The position numbers and the translations under genes were made by a program. The notes beneath the pieces were generated by a model. That model did no database searches. It worked only from the letters and a program-made list of their open reading frames with translations, and was not told where the DNA came from. This document shows positions 1-11,552 of a stretch of 64,000 nucleotides of DNA, piece by piece. Position 1 is the stretch's first letter, and every line of letters starts with the position of its first letter. Source of the stretch: Psoroptes ovis (Eukaryota > Arthropoda > Arachnida > Sarcoptiformes > Psoroptidae); assembly GCA_002943765.1 (NCBI GenBank), contig PQWQ01000021.1:682001-746000 (forward strand). The letters are read 5' to 3'.

Positions 1-346
1 ATTTACTCGGGCATTATTTATTCAAAAGATATTAGGTTGTCCGAAAAGTTTTTGCTGATTTATCAATTATTTTTTTACGATATAACCGACAATAACTTTT
101 CGGACAACCTAATATTTTCATCGAAAAGGTTTTTCGATTGTTTTCGATGAAAAGCTTGCGCTACGATGTTAGATCAGTGGATTTGATTGATTATGTAAAC
201 AACAATTCGAAATTCGAATGTTCAACCCTTTGCCTGAGAGGCAAAGGCTTTTGTCGATGCTTTCAAAGGCTTATGGTCTTCAACGGGTTGACCTGTTACC
301 AACGAGCGCGATAAGGTTTATACTTTTATTCAAAATTTTGACTTAC
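1..346 (-). other. CBFB intron 3 (partial, left edge)
   Basis: No coding sequence is recognised here. The next CBF-beta exon should begin with a Val codon and encode the conserved region around NGVC and the Trp-Gly-Trp-containing strands. Nothing like it is readable on the minus strand, so that exon and the stop lie beyond base 1. The stretch holds one 81-bp fold-back element at its left end. Confidence 0.6.
32..112. mobile_element. MITE-81 copy 1 (mariner-like fold-back)
   Basis: First of a family here named MITE-81. The left end reads TTAGGTTGTCCGAAAAGTTT and the right end is its near-reverse complement ending in CCTAA, flanked by TA on both sides. Terminal inverted repeats with a TA duplication are the signature of Tc1/mariner derivatives. 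At 81 bp it has no room for a transposase and folds into one hairpin. Confidence 0.88.
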
Positions 347-3300
347 CTTGCCTTTTTCTTTATCAAAATCACAATAATCAGTTGTCGGTGTTGATTGATG
401 ATTCGGATGATGAGGTGGATGAGCTTGAGGTGGATGATGATGGTGATGTGGATGATGCGGATGAGGGTGATGATGAGGGTGATGCGGATGATGTGGATGA
501 TGATAAATATTTACCAATGGATTGAATAATAATTGTAAATTTGTACCGGTCGATACGAATGCCTGTGAAAAGATTGCGTGGTAGCAGAAAAGGGTTAAGA
601 TTAGTGATGTGAAATATAAACAATAAGAAAGAGGAGGAGGAGGAGGAGGAGAATTTTCGGAATCAATCGAGAAAGTTTTCGGGAAAATTTTTCAAAAGAA
701 ATTTTCCGGGAAAAATTTGAAAAAAAAAATACTAATTTGCAACTTGCTTGAGGGTTGACAGTTAATCATCAAACATTCGTATATGTATGTTCGTGTATAG
801 TAATCATCAACAAAAATCATTCATAAACACTGTGATGTTTTTTTTTTTCGAGAAAATTTCCGAACAAATTCTCCTCGTTCAAATATTGACACATTCATTA
901 ATGACGTTAACATGAAAATAAACATGGATTGTTGTCAACAATCGGGAAAAAAATTTTACCCGTAAAATAAACAACAAATCATCAGTACATGTGACAGGTA
1001 CTAAAACAGAAAATTTACAGAAACTTTTCGGCGAAAGTTTCCTGGAATAATTTAAAATTTCTAATTTTTAGAAAAGGCCATGGGGCCTAGACACATTTTT
1101 GGGACCTTTGAAAAACATTTTTGATCAAAGAAAAGTTGCCAGAAATTTCAGGGAAAACTTTCGGAAAAAATTCAGGGAAACTTCCCGGCAAACACAGAAA
1201 TCATCTAAAAAATATTAAAAGTTGCTAAAAATTGCCGGGAAATTTCTTTCATCCATCCACCTCATACATACCTTTCAAATGACTAATTTCATTATACAAA
1301 ATTACCAAAAAGATTATACCTTTGCTCAACCCTTGATAATTAAAGGTTTAGACCTTACGATGATGATGAAGAATATTTGCATTTTTAACTTTTTTGAAAT
1401 TTTGACTTGACCAAACCCATCATGTTGAAAGATTAATGGTTTTTTGTCTTTCCAAAGGGTCCCCCCTTCGGTACTAATTACTTTACCAGCAAAGCATCGA
1501 AAGGCTTTTTCTACGCAAGTGAATTATGTCAAATTTCGTTCACTGTTTATGAGGCTAATGGCTCAAAAAATTGTACCATTCATAAATGAAGTGAAATGAT
1601 CATCATCATCATCATCAGCAACAAGAGATAATGACAGGTAAGTAATGATAATGACTTGTGTATTTCGAAGCAGGTAAACCTTGCGCAGCGATGAAGATAG
1701 AGATGAGCTCAGACAACTGGCGCAGCGATGAACCCGAAGAGGTTAGAACCTTTATGTTTTATTCGTTGAATCTAAATAAACTCAAGCCATTTATCGACTT
1801 ATGCCAAAATTACCTATGAACCAATTATCGTTAAGCCTTAATGAAATCTGAACAATTAGTGAACAATTTCAAAGGTATAAGCCTTATGGCTGCGCAAGCT
1901 TTTATGGAAGAAATTAGTTTTTCTTGCCATAATCATCAGGTTAATTGGTTTGAAACAATACTTGTTAACCTACGATAAGTTAATACCCATGCACACACAA
2001 TTAAATTTACCTGAATATCTCAAAAGGTATATACCTGACATACCTTTAAGTATATTGATATCGCTGCGCATTCTATGTTCATAGTGCTTGTGGAATACCT
2101 GTGTGAGAAACATTGTAGCCTTTGCCTCTGTTGGTGTAATTTAGATTTAGAAAAAGCCAAAAAGGATCATTTAAGATTTGTGACAAATTTTTTTCGTCAT
2201 TACTTATTTGTATACACTCAAAGGTATATATACCTTTGAGTGTGCGTATGTACAGTGGTTCTCAACCACACTGTGTGTGCTGCGCCACTTTTGTGTTTGT
2301 CGAGCGGAAAATTGTTTCAAAAATTGTGCCGCAAACACACCAACACTCATAATACTTCATCACCTGATGTGCGGCGGCCAAAATTTCAGAAATTATTTGA
2401 ATTTTGGACGCCGCAACCAAACAAATAAAATGGTTGAGAATCACTGTTTTAAAACAGTGATTTATCTATTCCTTAAATAAACATATTTTGGGTAATGATT
2501 ATTGCTAGTATTATCATTGTATAAATTACCATTTGCAAATAGCAATTTATACAATGATAATAATTAACCATTGTTGTTGTTATGGCTGTTTTTTTATTCA
2601 TGATTAATCAAGCAAATAATTGCTGTATAAGACTGCTTGATAATGACTTAAGAAATAAAAAAAATTTCAGTTTATACTTTGAAATAAATTTTCACATATA
2701 AATTGTACTTTTTTTAAAATGGTTTTTTTCTTTGTTTTTTTTTTTTTTGTTCAATGTATAACCTTAATTGAAAGGTATACCTTGTGATTATTTCTAATTT
2801 GATAATGTTTGATTATGTTATGTAAGCTCATTGTTGCGCTTGTTTAAAAGGTATCATTCTTATTAAATACACAAAAGGTATCGATTGGAGATGAGAAATG
2901 TGGCAGATATCGAAAGGGTTATACCCTATTAAATTCAATACTCATCAAGGAAAAACTAGCGCAGCAAGGATACAAAGGATAAGGCCGAAATCCTTAGGAA
3001 CATCATTGAAATTACACATTCGAAATGAACGAAAAAAAAATTGAAATATTAGGTTGTCCAAAAAGTTCATGCCGCTTAATCACAATAGAATTGGTCATGA
3101 AAATCGGCCAGAACTTTCTGGGCAACCTAATAAATCGGTATATTTTGGTGATGGGTAATAGCTTGCGTAATTCGAAAAACTAGCGCAACATGTAAAACGA
3201 TACTTTGAATTGTGATACTTTCAAACTGATTTCGAGGATATCAAACTGACCATATAGTCTTAGATCAAATCAAAGTTAAACCAATCGTCTTCATCTTCTT

Positions 3301-5578
3301 GACACTGTGTCCGAAGCCGACAAAGACAACCGGCGGAAGATTATTTTATAACTACCCCTGTGTGAAGATGAGAGCTTTGATATTGATTCATCATCATCAT
3401 AAAACCAAACCTTCGACGACATACACAGAGACCATAACCTCAATAAAATAAAACAATAAAAACCTTTGAACGAAACCCATGAGAAAAAACCAATCCAACC
3501 CAACTATAGCCCTTGTAAAAAAAACTTGAAAAACCTATGAAAACCTCTGTAAAACCTTAAAAAAAACCTTTTGAAAATCCTGCAAAATGACCATGCAATT
3601 TATACACTTGTGAAAACCTTTCAAAAAACTCTGCACAAGATTATATAGACCTGTGAAAACCTCTTAAAATTTTAAAAATCGCAAATTTTAAAAAAAAAAT
3701 TCAATTTATGATTGCGCAGCAAGGATAAACCAAATAAAACAGCCAAAAGCTTGCTGAATACACGCAAAATCATTGATTATTTCATGATATTCTGACCAAG
3801 GGTAATAAATATCTGCTCATCTTCACCATCTTCAATCACTGGCGCAGCAATTTGATACAAACATATTGATGATACATTGATACTATGAACAAACAAAAAG
3901 TCGCTAAATTTCACAAGATTTGACCAATAAAAAAAAACCCGAAACATTCATTGAATATGTTACATGTTTATGATTGTTTTGGGTCGGTCGGTCGATTTGG
4001 TTGGTCATGTAGTGCTTTTACACGCAGTGGTTCTCAACCTTTTTAGTTGGTTGGTCAAAGTAATTAAGGAGATTATGTGTGTGTGTGTGATAAAATTTTA
4101 GGTTGTCCGAAAAGTTCTGATCAATTTTCATGAGCAACTCTATTCGATTAAGCGGAATAAACTTTCCGGACAACCTAATATTTTTAGCAAATTTTGGCTG
4201 CGGCACAACAATTTTTGAAACAATTAGGCAAACACAAAAGTGTCGCGGCACGCAGTTGTGGTTGAGAATCACTGTGCTAAAATCATTGCTGCGCAATCTT
4301 TATCATCAATGACGGTATCTTTGACCAGTGATGAGTCTTGAAAATTTTTAAAAATTTTAATGATTTTCGAAAAACAATGTGATTGATACATTTGATGTTT
4401 GTGAATGGTACCAACAAGCATATTGCTTACTGGTATATAGCTTGCGTAGCAAGCAAGAATGTTTCACATGTGTTTTTCACATTTTTGTTTGTTTAGATTC
4501 GATTTATACATAAAAAATGTATCAATGTATTTTTATGATGTAATAAAACCTTACACCACCAACCACCACCTTGTACCAACACCCGACCTTTGAAAAATTT
4601 TAAAATTTTGAAAAACTAAAAAATTCACAAATGACGTATGGTCAACACATTCGAGAATTGAATTCGAATTATTCGATCGAATGTGATATGGTTTGAGGTT
4701 GGCGATGGTTTTGGAGGTTACTGTGTTTAAGGTTTAGGCCTGATGGCCGATGGCTGAAGGTTAACATGATATGATTAGATCATCAATGTGTGAGTGGATA
4801 TGTGATCGGAATGTTACGCAAGTTGCTCAGGTTTGAAGGTTAATTTTAAAGGATGAAAAAATGAATAAGGGTTAATCACTTACAATATCCGTATGACCTT
4901 CACGACAACCATTAATGAAACGTATTTGTCTTTCTTCAATTGGACGATCACGAAAACCAGTATAACGTATCTGTGAATGGTACCAAATGATAATTAATGT
5001 TAAAGTAAATAAACAAATCGGGAAAATTTTCGGGAATTCGGGCAGATTTCGGGTAAAAATCGGGCATAAATTTTCAAGTGACATTGCACGGATTAAATGT
5101 GATTGAATTCGGGAAAAAAAGGGCTTAGAAATCATTATTCTATCTATGAATGGGCCTTCATTTTATGAATGATCCCGTTTGCGAATGGTACCCACGTTTG
5201 TGAATGGATCATATCACATGTCACAGGTCACAAAAATTGAAAATCTGGTGACAAGTGTCGAAAAATTCACACACATGACACACTTGTCACCAGTCATCGA
5301 ATCAATCGAAATGATTGAGTGTTTATTTATTTTACGGATTATTGAAGGGACCGAGATTTCTCTGATTCAAAGGTGGATGGATCGACCAGGACCAGGCGAA
5401 ATGCAGTGTCAAAGGTCAAAGGTCAAAACACGTGTTTACTTACCTCACTTTCACGTGATAATTTACGAAATAATTCATCATTTTCAAATTTATTCTTCTG
5501 ATTTTGAACAACTTTTGGCATTTGAAATATGAAACGAGGAAGCTGTTCAAATATGGTGGGCGTTTCAAAGGGTAACAT
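347..5578 (-). CDS. CBFB: Core-binding factor subunit beta (CBF-beta / Brother), 5' three coding exons
   Basis: CBF-beta is the non-DNA-binding partner that stabilises RUNX (Runt) transcription factors on DNA in the nucleus. Three minus-strand exons are read, all phase 0 with GTAAGT donors: 5444-5578, 4884-4970 and 347-562, giving the first 146 residues. Exon 1 carries MPKVVQNQKNKFENDELF and RKLSRESE, exon 2 IRYTGFRDRP and EERQIRF, exon 3 AFVSTGTNLQLLFNPL then CDFDKEKGK. These match the ordered CBF-beta blocks as remembered from human and fly proteins. I start at the ATG opening MLPFE because fly Brother proteins begin similarly. The frame stays open upstream as a Pro/Ser/Thr-rich stretch to about 5815 without an obvious ATG. 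Odd feature: exon 3 carries an insert of about 40 residues dominated by HHP repeats. The 3' exons are off the window. Intron 2 is 4.3 kb and full of transposon remnants. Confidence 0.88.
2215..2242. repeat. 28-bp perfect palindrome of the AAAGGT..ACCTTT class
   Basis: The left half is CACTCAAAGGTATA and the right half is its exact reverse complement. It is the longest perfect member of the AAAGGT/ACCTTT inverted-repeat class, with a 6-nt rather than 4-nt AT centre. It ends 10 bp before a hAT-like element. Confidence 0.85.
2253..2446. mobile_element. hAT-like MITE copy A
   Basis: Begins CAGTGGTTCTCAACC and ends GGTTGAGAATCACTG, inverted repeats typical of hAT ends. The 194-bp interior has no transposase. 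I could not identify a clean 8-bp target duplication. Confidence 0.75.
2510..2561. repeat. 18-bp perfect inverted repeat (hairpin)
   Basis: Arms at 2510-2527 (ATTATCATTGTATAAATT) and 2544-2561 are exact reverse complements with a 16-nt spacer. The stem is AT-rich. It could be a transposon end-join or a transcribed hairpin. Confidence 0.8.
3049..3130. mobile_element. MITE-81 copy 2
   Basis: 82 bp, TA-flanked. The left arm contains AAAAGTTCATGCCGCTTAAT and the right arm AAAATCGGCCAGAACTTT, so the two arms differ internally although their outer 20 bp pair. Confidence 0.85.
4025..4274. mobile_element. hAT-like MITE copy B, interrupted by a MITE-81
   Basis: Ends CAGTGGTTCTCAACC and TGAGAATCACTG delimit 250 bp. 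A MITE-81 sits inside at 4098-4178, so the hAT-like copy is the older insertion. The interior near the right end (fragments resembling ACAATTTTTGAAACAATT and AAGTGTCGCGGCA) is shared with copies A and D. Confidence 0.75.
4098..4178. mobile_element. MITE-81 copy 3 (nested)
   Basis: 81 bp, lying wholly inside hAT-like copy B. The left arm reads CCGAAAAGTTCTGATC, the right arm GGAATAAACTTTCCGG. Confidence 0.85.
5413..5425 (+). promoter_or_regulatory. DR1 nuclear-receptor-type direct repeat in CBFB intron 1
   Basis: AGGTCA-A-AGGTCA is a perfect direct repeat with one-base spacing, the consensus of HNF4/RXR/COUP-type dimers. It starts about 19 bp into intron 1, next to a CACGTG hexamer at 5429-5434. 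Function is inference; AAAGGTCA words are common in this DNA. Confidence 0.4.
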
Positions 5579-6300
5579 TTTATTGTAATAATAATTCAAC
5601 GTAGAGGTTAAATTCGAAGGTGTAACGTTGGTGGCGCTGGTGTTGGTGGTGGTGGTGGACGCTGTCGTCGTCGTTGAATGACTCTGCGGTGATGACCGTA
5701 TCGGTGATGGTGCCGATCGTTGATGCTTTCGATGTTTTTTCGTCGGATTCGACGGCGGTTGCGGTGGTGGATGATGTATCGATGACGGTGGTGGCGCTGG
5801 TAATGGAGGCAACAATGGTGGTGGTGGCGGTGGTGGTGGTGGTAGCGATGGTGGATGATGTAGTGGTGGTGGTGGTGGTAATCGTGATGATATTGATGAA
5901 GCCAGATTGAATTTTGTTGATGCAATTTTTTCTTGGTGAATTCTTGAGACAAATTTTGGGTAATGATTCGGGTATTTCGGAGAAATTTCCTGGTAAAACT
6001 CTTGGAAACTTTTCAGAAAAATTTCATTTTATACGATGCACATTTTTCTCACAAACTCATGACCTTTGAACTTGTATTCAAATAATTTAATGTCAAAAGG
6101 ATTAAAAATCACACATTATATGAATGGGCCCGCAACCTTAAAGGAGACAAATTGCGGTCATCATTTGAACAACAGACACAAACGCAGCAAACAAACTGAT
6201 TTTGAAAGATGAAAATTCGATTCATTCGAAAATAATTTTAAAAAAAATGGATGCAGCGGCTGCGGCCAAATAGACACATCGGGCGTAACAAACAACTAAA
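5579..6300 (-). promoter_or_regulatory. CBFB: CBFB upstream region, low-complexity CCA/GGT-rich
   Basis: Immediately 5' of the chosen CBFB ATG. On the minus strand it is an open, Pro-rich (CCA)n tract to about 5900, overlapping other-frame His-rich translations. It could be 5' UTR or a non-canonical N-terminal extension. No TATA box or clear initiator was recognised. Confidence 0.4.
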
Positions 6301-6609
6301 CACAGGGAAAATTCTCTTCAAAATTTTCTCTTTATCAGTTCAAAGATTTCTTAGTTTTCCCTGTTGGCTAAATAACACGAAGACTCATAGAAATATTGGC
6401 CGATCGATTGATGACACTCGTTGATGGCTGACGGATGGACGATGGTGACAATGACGATGTCAAAGACGAAAAGATGAGCCGAAGAAAACCTTAAAAAACC
6501 AAAATGCGAATTGATTGGTTGGTTGGTTGGCTCGTTGGTTGGTCGATCAGTATGTTGGCGTATATGAGTTTGGTTTTCTTCTTTTTGGAGTCTTTCAGAG
6601 GCTCTGAGC

Positions 6610-6632
6610 TTTTTTTTTTTTTTTTTTTTTTT
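6610..6632. repeat. Poly-T tract (23 T)
   Basis: An uninterrupted run of T, possibly a retroposon tail in minus orientation. No flanking duplication was recognised. Confidence 0.9.
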
Positions 6633-6928
6633 GGTTTTTTGGTTTTTGGCTGATTCGGTTTTCTTTATTTCTCTCGGTTTGGTTTGGTTTATGTTTGATT
6701 GGTTAAGGTTTGGTTTTTTAGGTTTTTTCGTCTTCTTTGGTTGGTTTGGTTGACTGGATTGTGTTCTGTGTGTGCAGTGTAGTTGCTGTCGATTGGTTGT
6801 TTGGTTATTGGGCAAAAAATGAGATGAGAGATGCGGAGAGACACAACGATGAAAGAGAGAGGAGAGGAAGAGGAGAGAGTAGAAAGTGGATTCTGATCAA
6901 ATCAGAAAAGAGTATGATTACGCCAAAT

Positions 6929-6953
6929 GAGGAGGAGGAGGAGGAGGAGGAGT
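6929..6953. repeat. (GGA)n microsatellite
   Basis: A run of GGA units inside a longer purine-rich zone (about 6,820-7,190). It generates spurious Glu-rich and Leu/Pro-rich ORFs. Confidence 0.85.
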
Positions 6954-8008
6954 AGGAAGATGAGTGAGATGTTGAGGAGGATGAGGAGGAATATGTAGAT
7001 GTAGGTGAATGATGACACTGAGATCAATGATGAGGATGAGTATATGAGGAAGATGAGGAGGAGGATTTTTATGAAGAATTTCAAAAATGATGATAAGGGA
7101 GCAATAGATGAAAAGTGTCTGAGGAGGAGGAGGAAGAGGAAGAGAAGAACGCCGTTGAACAGATGAGTAAAGATGTTGGGAGCAGCAGCCAAGATGAGAA
7201 TGAAATATAAAGGAACAAGTAGGAGGAGTGGCGGTGTAGGTGTATTTAAGAGTAGAATGGCGTGTGTTGTAGTAGTGGTAAGCGATTGAATGGCTTCCTT
7301 TTTTTTCAGTGATGATTATTTTTTCATCATTCATTCACACACAGAAAATATGACGCCCAAAAATTGACATTTTTTTTTTTATTTCAGTGGTCGATGAATG
7401 ATAACAAAATATTATTGGTGGTGGTAATAATAGTGGTGGTGGTGATTATGGTGGTCTGTACACCCGAAAAAATGAAACCGGGTAGTGGTGGTTTTGCGTT
7501 TTTTTGGTTTGAGGTTTTACGATGATTGTTTTATTTACTCTGTCTCTGTGTGTGTGCACTCTTCTGGCAGTGAAATTGAGGGCGTCGTATGCGGAGAGAG
7601 AGAGGAACCGAAAATGAGGGATCAGATGAGGTGAGGGTGGTGGAAGAGGAGCACGCAAATCGTTGATCTGATGAAACCGTATTGATCTTTGATTCTTTGT
7701 GACGGGGGGAGGGAGGGAAAAGTTCCCGGGATTTTTCCACTTTTCACTATTAAAACTTATAAAAATTTCTGGGAAGTTTCTCGGAGAAACTTTCTCTCAA
7801 AGGTAAGAATAATGATCAACTGATCGATTCGAATCAATTTTTCGATGATGAATGGATGATGACAGGGTCGATACCTTTTGGATGAAGGTTAAGGGTTCGA
7901 ACCAATTATCAAGGATTTTTAACCTTTAGCGTCAAATTTGACTGAAGGATTCTTTGAAGGTTAACACTTCGGGGAGAAAAGAAAAATTCGTTTGGTGTCT
8001 TCTTGGTT

Positions 8009-8011
<3 letters not shown>

Positions 8012-8047
<36 letters not shown>
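8012..8047. repeat. Poly-A tract (36 A)
   Basis: Longest homopolymer of the window. It follows a TTGGTT-rich segment. It may be a polyadenylated insertion end, but no source element is recognisable. Confidence 0.9.
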
Positions 8048-8049
<2 letters not shown>

Positions 8050-9014
8050 TTGGTTAAGACTCAAGGTTTTGGGGTTTTTCTGGTTAACTGGTTGCTATTA
8101 TCTATGGTTGTTGTTGTTGTTGTTGGTTGTGGGCACCCGAATCAAATGAAACTAACACAGACACTGACAGAAACGTTTCTTGGTTTTTTTCTGGTTTTCT
8201 TCGTCGTCGTCATTTTTTCAATGTGGCGAGCCACATTATCTTGGCCACACACACACTTTTGACAGCATTCACTGCCAACTACACACAGTGTACAGAAGAT
8301 AAATGAATAAATGTGGTGGCAGTGGTGGTTGGATGGATGGGGGAAACCAGAAAAAATTTGCTCGTAGTTTGTTTGGTTGGTTTAAATGGTTGGTTTTTTG
8401 AAAAATATAAAAAATTTCAATTTAAAATTTTTTAAATGAATGAAGTAAAATGAAAATAAAGTGAATAAGATGAAATGACGAATGAAATGGCATGATTTGA
8501 AAAAGTAGGCGTGTTTTTCCACTGCTGAGGGCGTGGTCTAATTTTTCCTCTTTTTTCGGTTTTTGTGGTGGAATTTTGAAAATGAAAGAAATTAGTTTGA
8601 CGAATAACGGCAAACTATACCACTACAACAAATTGAAAAAAAATGATGCTGATCAGATGGAGATAAATACGAGAAAATGAAAACCATTGATGAAATTCTT
8701 GGTGAAAAATTTTTTTTCTGCTAAATTTTTGACAAACTCCGCCCACTTTTCTCATAGAATTAGTAGATTTCTACTGAATGTGAGTAATTTTAAAAGGCAA
8801 AGATACGCCTACATTCAACATATTTAGTACTTTTCAAGCTCCGCCTCTTTTCTCTTCATTTCGCCATGCATTTTTCTTCTGGTTTCACTACTTCAGCGGA
8901 TTTATAGCCTTATCAGCAGATTATGACAACTCGAAAAACATCATTTTTCGAGCATCAATTTTTTTTGATCGATCAAAATGTAGAGCAGAGAAAACAAATT
9001 TTTGATTACTCAAA

Positions 9015-9080
9015 GAATTCACCGAAAGCCGGGGGAGCACTGGCCAGGCACCATGGGCTCCCCCGGGCACCAGGGAATTC
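9015..9080. other. GC-rich island bounded by two GAATTC sites
   Basis: A 66-bp segment far richer in G+C than its surroundings starts and ends exactly with GAATTC. It contains the inverted pair GGGGGAGC / GCTCCCCC and a repeated GGCACCA. The right end reads GAATTCGGCAGAG, reminiscent of a cDNA-library adaptor. Origin is unresolved. Confidence 0.5.
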
Positions 9081-9191
9081 GGCAGAGAACAAGAATACAA
9101 AAAACAACACGACTTGTCATCAAACCAAAATTTATATTCACAGATGTTCTCGTCAACTATATATAGACCAAACAAGAATTGGCGTCTATTG

Positions 9192-9271
9192 TTAGGTTGT
9201 CCCATAAGTTGTTGCCGATCTTCCAATGATTTTCTACGATATGACCGACAAGAACTTATGGGACAACCTAA
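9192..9271. mobile_element. MITE-81 copy 4
   Basis: 80 bp, 'CCCATAAG' subfamily: the left arm reads TTGTCCCATAAGTTGTTGCC and the right arm CAAGAACTTATGGGACAACC. Confidence 0.86.
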
Positions 9272-9605
9272 TAGTTGATCATCATTCATCGTTGAAATAA
9301 AACGAGACCAAATTCATACGATGCCAAGTAGTTTTGATGTGAAATTGAGGAAAACGGAGCCAAAGAGAGGGAGAATGAGCGAGTGGGAGAGAGAATTGAA
9401 GCCCGAAAACCACCAGATTTTGGATTCTTCCAAAAATGAGAATTCGGAATTTTTCCGGAATTTTTCTTTCCAGGAATTTTCCTCTGTCTCCTCTTTCAAC
9501 CAGAAATTCTTTGACTTAATCAAAAAAAATTTGTTTTCACTCCCCCTACTCACCGAAAAGAAGAGAGGGGGAGGTAAAAGAGTGGCGAAAGAATTTGAAT
9601 GAATT

Positions 9606-9616
9606 CCCCCCCCCCC
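9606..9616. repeat. Poly-C tract
   Basis: Eleven consecutive C residues, unusual in such AT-rich DNA. Confidence 0.85.
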
Positions 9617-10329
9617 GCTGCTTCTATAGCCCTCTTTCCCTCAACGAAACACGGAAAAAATAAATATAAACTTTGATTAACACTGAGGCGAACGGGTGGG
9701 CTAGGTGGGCCTGGGGGAAGGGAAAAACTATTCAGTAAAAGTTATTTTTGGCTGCTTGTTTATTACTGTATTAATAAACATTCATAAACATCGTTATACA
9801 CATGATGACATGAACACTATTTTGGTTGTGCATCATTCATAAATTCAGTGATATGATAAAGTGAAATGGGAAAAAATGGAATTTTCGGAATTTTTTCGGG
9901 AAATTTTCTGTAAAAATGAAATTCCCGAAAAATTTATGATCGAACCAATCGATCGGAGACATAAATCAAAATTCGGGGGAGGGGGAAGGAGGAGGAGGAG
10001 GAGGATGGTGGCTGAAAATGAGAAGGAGTTGCGAAGCACTCGAATTCGATTCAAAGCAAAGTGTGGAACCAACGATCATCGAAAAATTCAAATTTGAACC
10101 TTTGAAACCCATTTACACTCGCCACTTTGAACCTTTGAAACTTGACAAATTCAAAGGTTTCAAACGACAACAACCAAGGCGCCGAGAAGGCGCCTGTCGA
10201 GCGCAAAGTGTTTTCAAGTGAAAATCAATTTTGGGAGCCATAAGACGACCAAAACACTTTGGTGAGCGGATTCTTCTTCGATTTTGGGGTTTTCTTGTGT
10301 CAAATCTTGTGGTGTAACGCATCATCATC

Positions 10330-10476
10330 ATGGCTGGTTTTCGTGATGATGCGCAGCCACCGAAAACCGCTGAAACCATTGCCGTAAACCCGATTGGTTT
10401 ACCCGAATCGAAACCCAAATGGTTTGATCCTACGTCACCGCTGTCAAACATTGATGATGAGGATGAGGAGGAATAA
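10330..10476 (+). CDS. Doubtful 48-residue ORF, unknown product
   Basis: It starts with ATG after a CAT repeat and runs 48 codons to TAA. Composition looks protein-like: PKTAETIAVNPIGLPESKPK, then WFDPTSPLSNIDDEDEEE. I recognise no family. The opposite strand is also open for 174 codons but lacks an ATG start, so a chance GC-richer patch is a real alternative. No donor or neighbouring exon was found. Confidence 0.22.
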   Translation: MAGFRDDAQPPKTAETIAVNPIGLPESKPKWFDPTSPLSNIDDEDEEE

Positions 10477-10749
10477 TGAGGAGGAGGAGGAGGAGAGGGA
10501 TAATGATGATGATGTGGTGGCAGTGGTGGCGGGAAACCAGAATCGAGGAAGAGGAGCTCAGCATCAAAGCGCAAATTCATTGGTTGGTTGGTTGGTTGAA
10601 AACCAAAAAAACCAAATTTGAAACTATATTCACTCACTCAGTCATAACTACTACTGCTGATAAGGATTCTGTGGTTCTGAGGTTGTGAGTTTTTTTCTTC
10701 GAAAAAATATTTCCCGAAACATTGCCAGGAATATTTCTCTCGAAAAGTA

Positions 10750-10830
10750 GTAGGTTGTCCTATAAGTTCTTGCCGTTTTTCGAATGAAAAAATATCGAAA
10801 AAAACGGCAAAGACTTATGGGACAACCTAA
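10750..10830. mobile_element. MITE-81 copy 5
   Basis: 81 bp; the left terminus is mutated to GTAGG and the first arm to CCTATAAG. The right arm is intact (CTTATGGGACAACCTAA). Confidence 0.82.
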
Positions 10831-11552
10831 TAGTTCAGAAGCAAACACACACACAGAAGAATTTCGAAGTGTACACTATTTGTGTATGGACCCATTTGAT
10901 TCGATTACTTCGATTGTTTTCTTTGATCGTTAATTTTGGGGCCAGAATCGTGCAGAATTACAGGCAGTAGCCTTGGATATATCAGGATTTAGACTTGGTT
11001 TTTGGCAAATTTGGGAGGGTTTTGGACCTTAGACCGGTCGTAAAGTGAGGCCCAGACCCCTAAAACCATGGCAATGCACTGAACAAATCACTAAATATCT
11101 TTGATAGGTGATGGTCTTTGCCTTTTTGAGAGGCGCGAACCCTTTGAAAAGATCAAAACATTTTGTTTTTGGCTCATTTCATTTCATTCATTCATTCATT
11201 TGATATTTATGACTCTTAATTAGTCTGATTGAGGGTTTCTAGGCTATCAAGGGCCCAGGGCCTTGCGTACCTTGTGGACGTACCCTACCTCATCTCATAT
11301 CCCCCCTTTGCCTTTGCTGACCATCATAAACCATCATAATCATAAAACATTTCAAAATGGAAATTTCCCATCAAAAGAAAGTGAGTTTCTCAGAAACAGA
11401 AAACTTTTGTAAGGTCCTAAGGTCCTTAATTATATGGGCCTTAATTTATGGCCCATAGATCTTGGTCTCCACTAATCATTTTCACATTTTATTTGGTCAT
11501 TTTTGATCAATTCATCAAATATAAATGATTTAAAATGTTTTCATTCATTTAA

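Larger units (their letters stand above)
563..4883 (-). other. CBFB: CBFB intron 2 (4.3 kb)
   Basis: No exon-like sequence is seen on either strand. It contains two hAT-like fold-back elements, two MITE-81 copies (one nested in a hAT-like element), an 18-bp-arm hairpin, a 28-bp perfect palindrome and several TGCGCA and AGGT-N4-ACCT words. The short ORFs inside are repeat-derived. Confidence 0.7.

Noticed and set aside
5608..5952. His/Tyr-rich minus ORF overlapping CBFB exon 1
   Set aside because: Shadow frame of the CCA-rich tract; the CBF-beta frame is supported by homology.
6351..6815. 154-codon minus ORF with a Lys run
   Set aside because: The Lys run is the 23-T tract read on the other strand, and the rest is TTGG/TTTGG simple sequence.
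10113..10637. 174-codon minus ORF
   Set aside because: Starts with GTG rather than ATG, has no domain, and its Pro/Ser runs come from GGA repeats.
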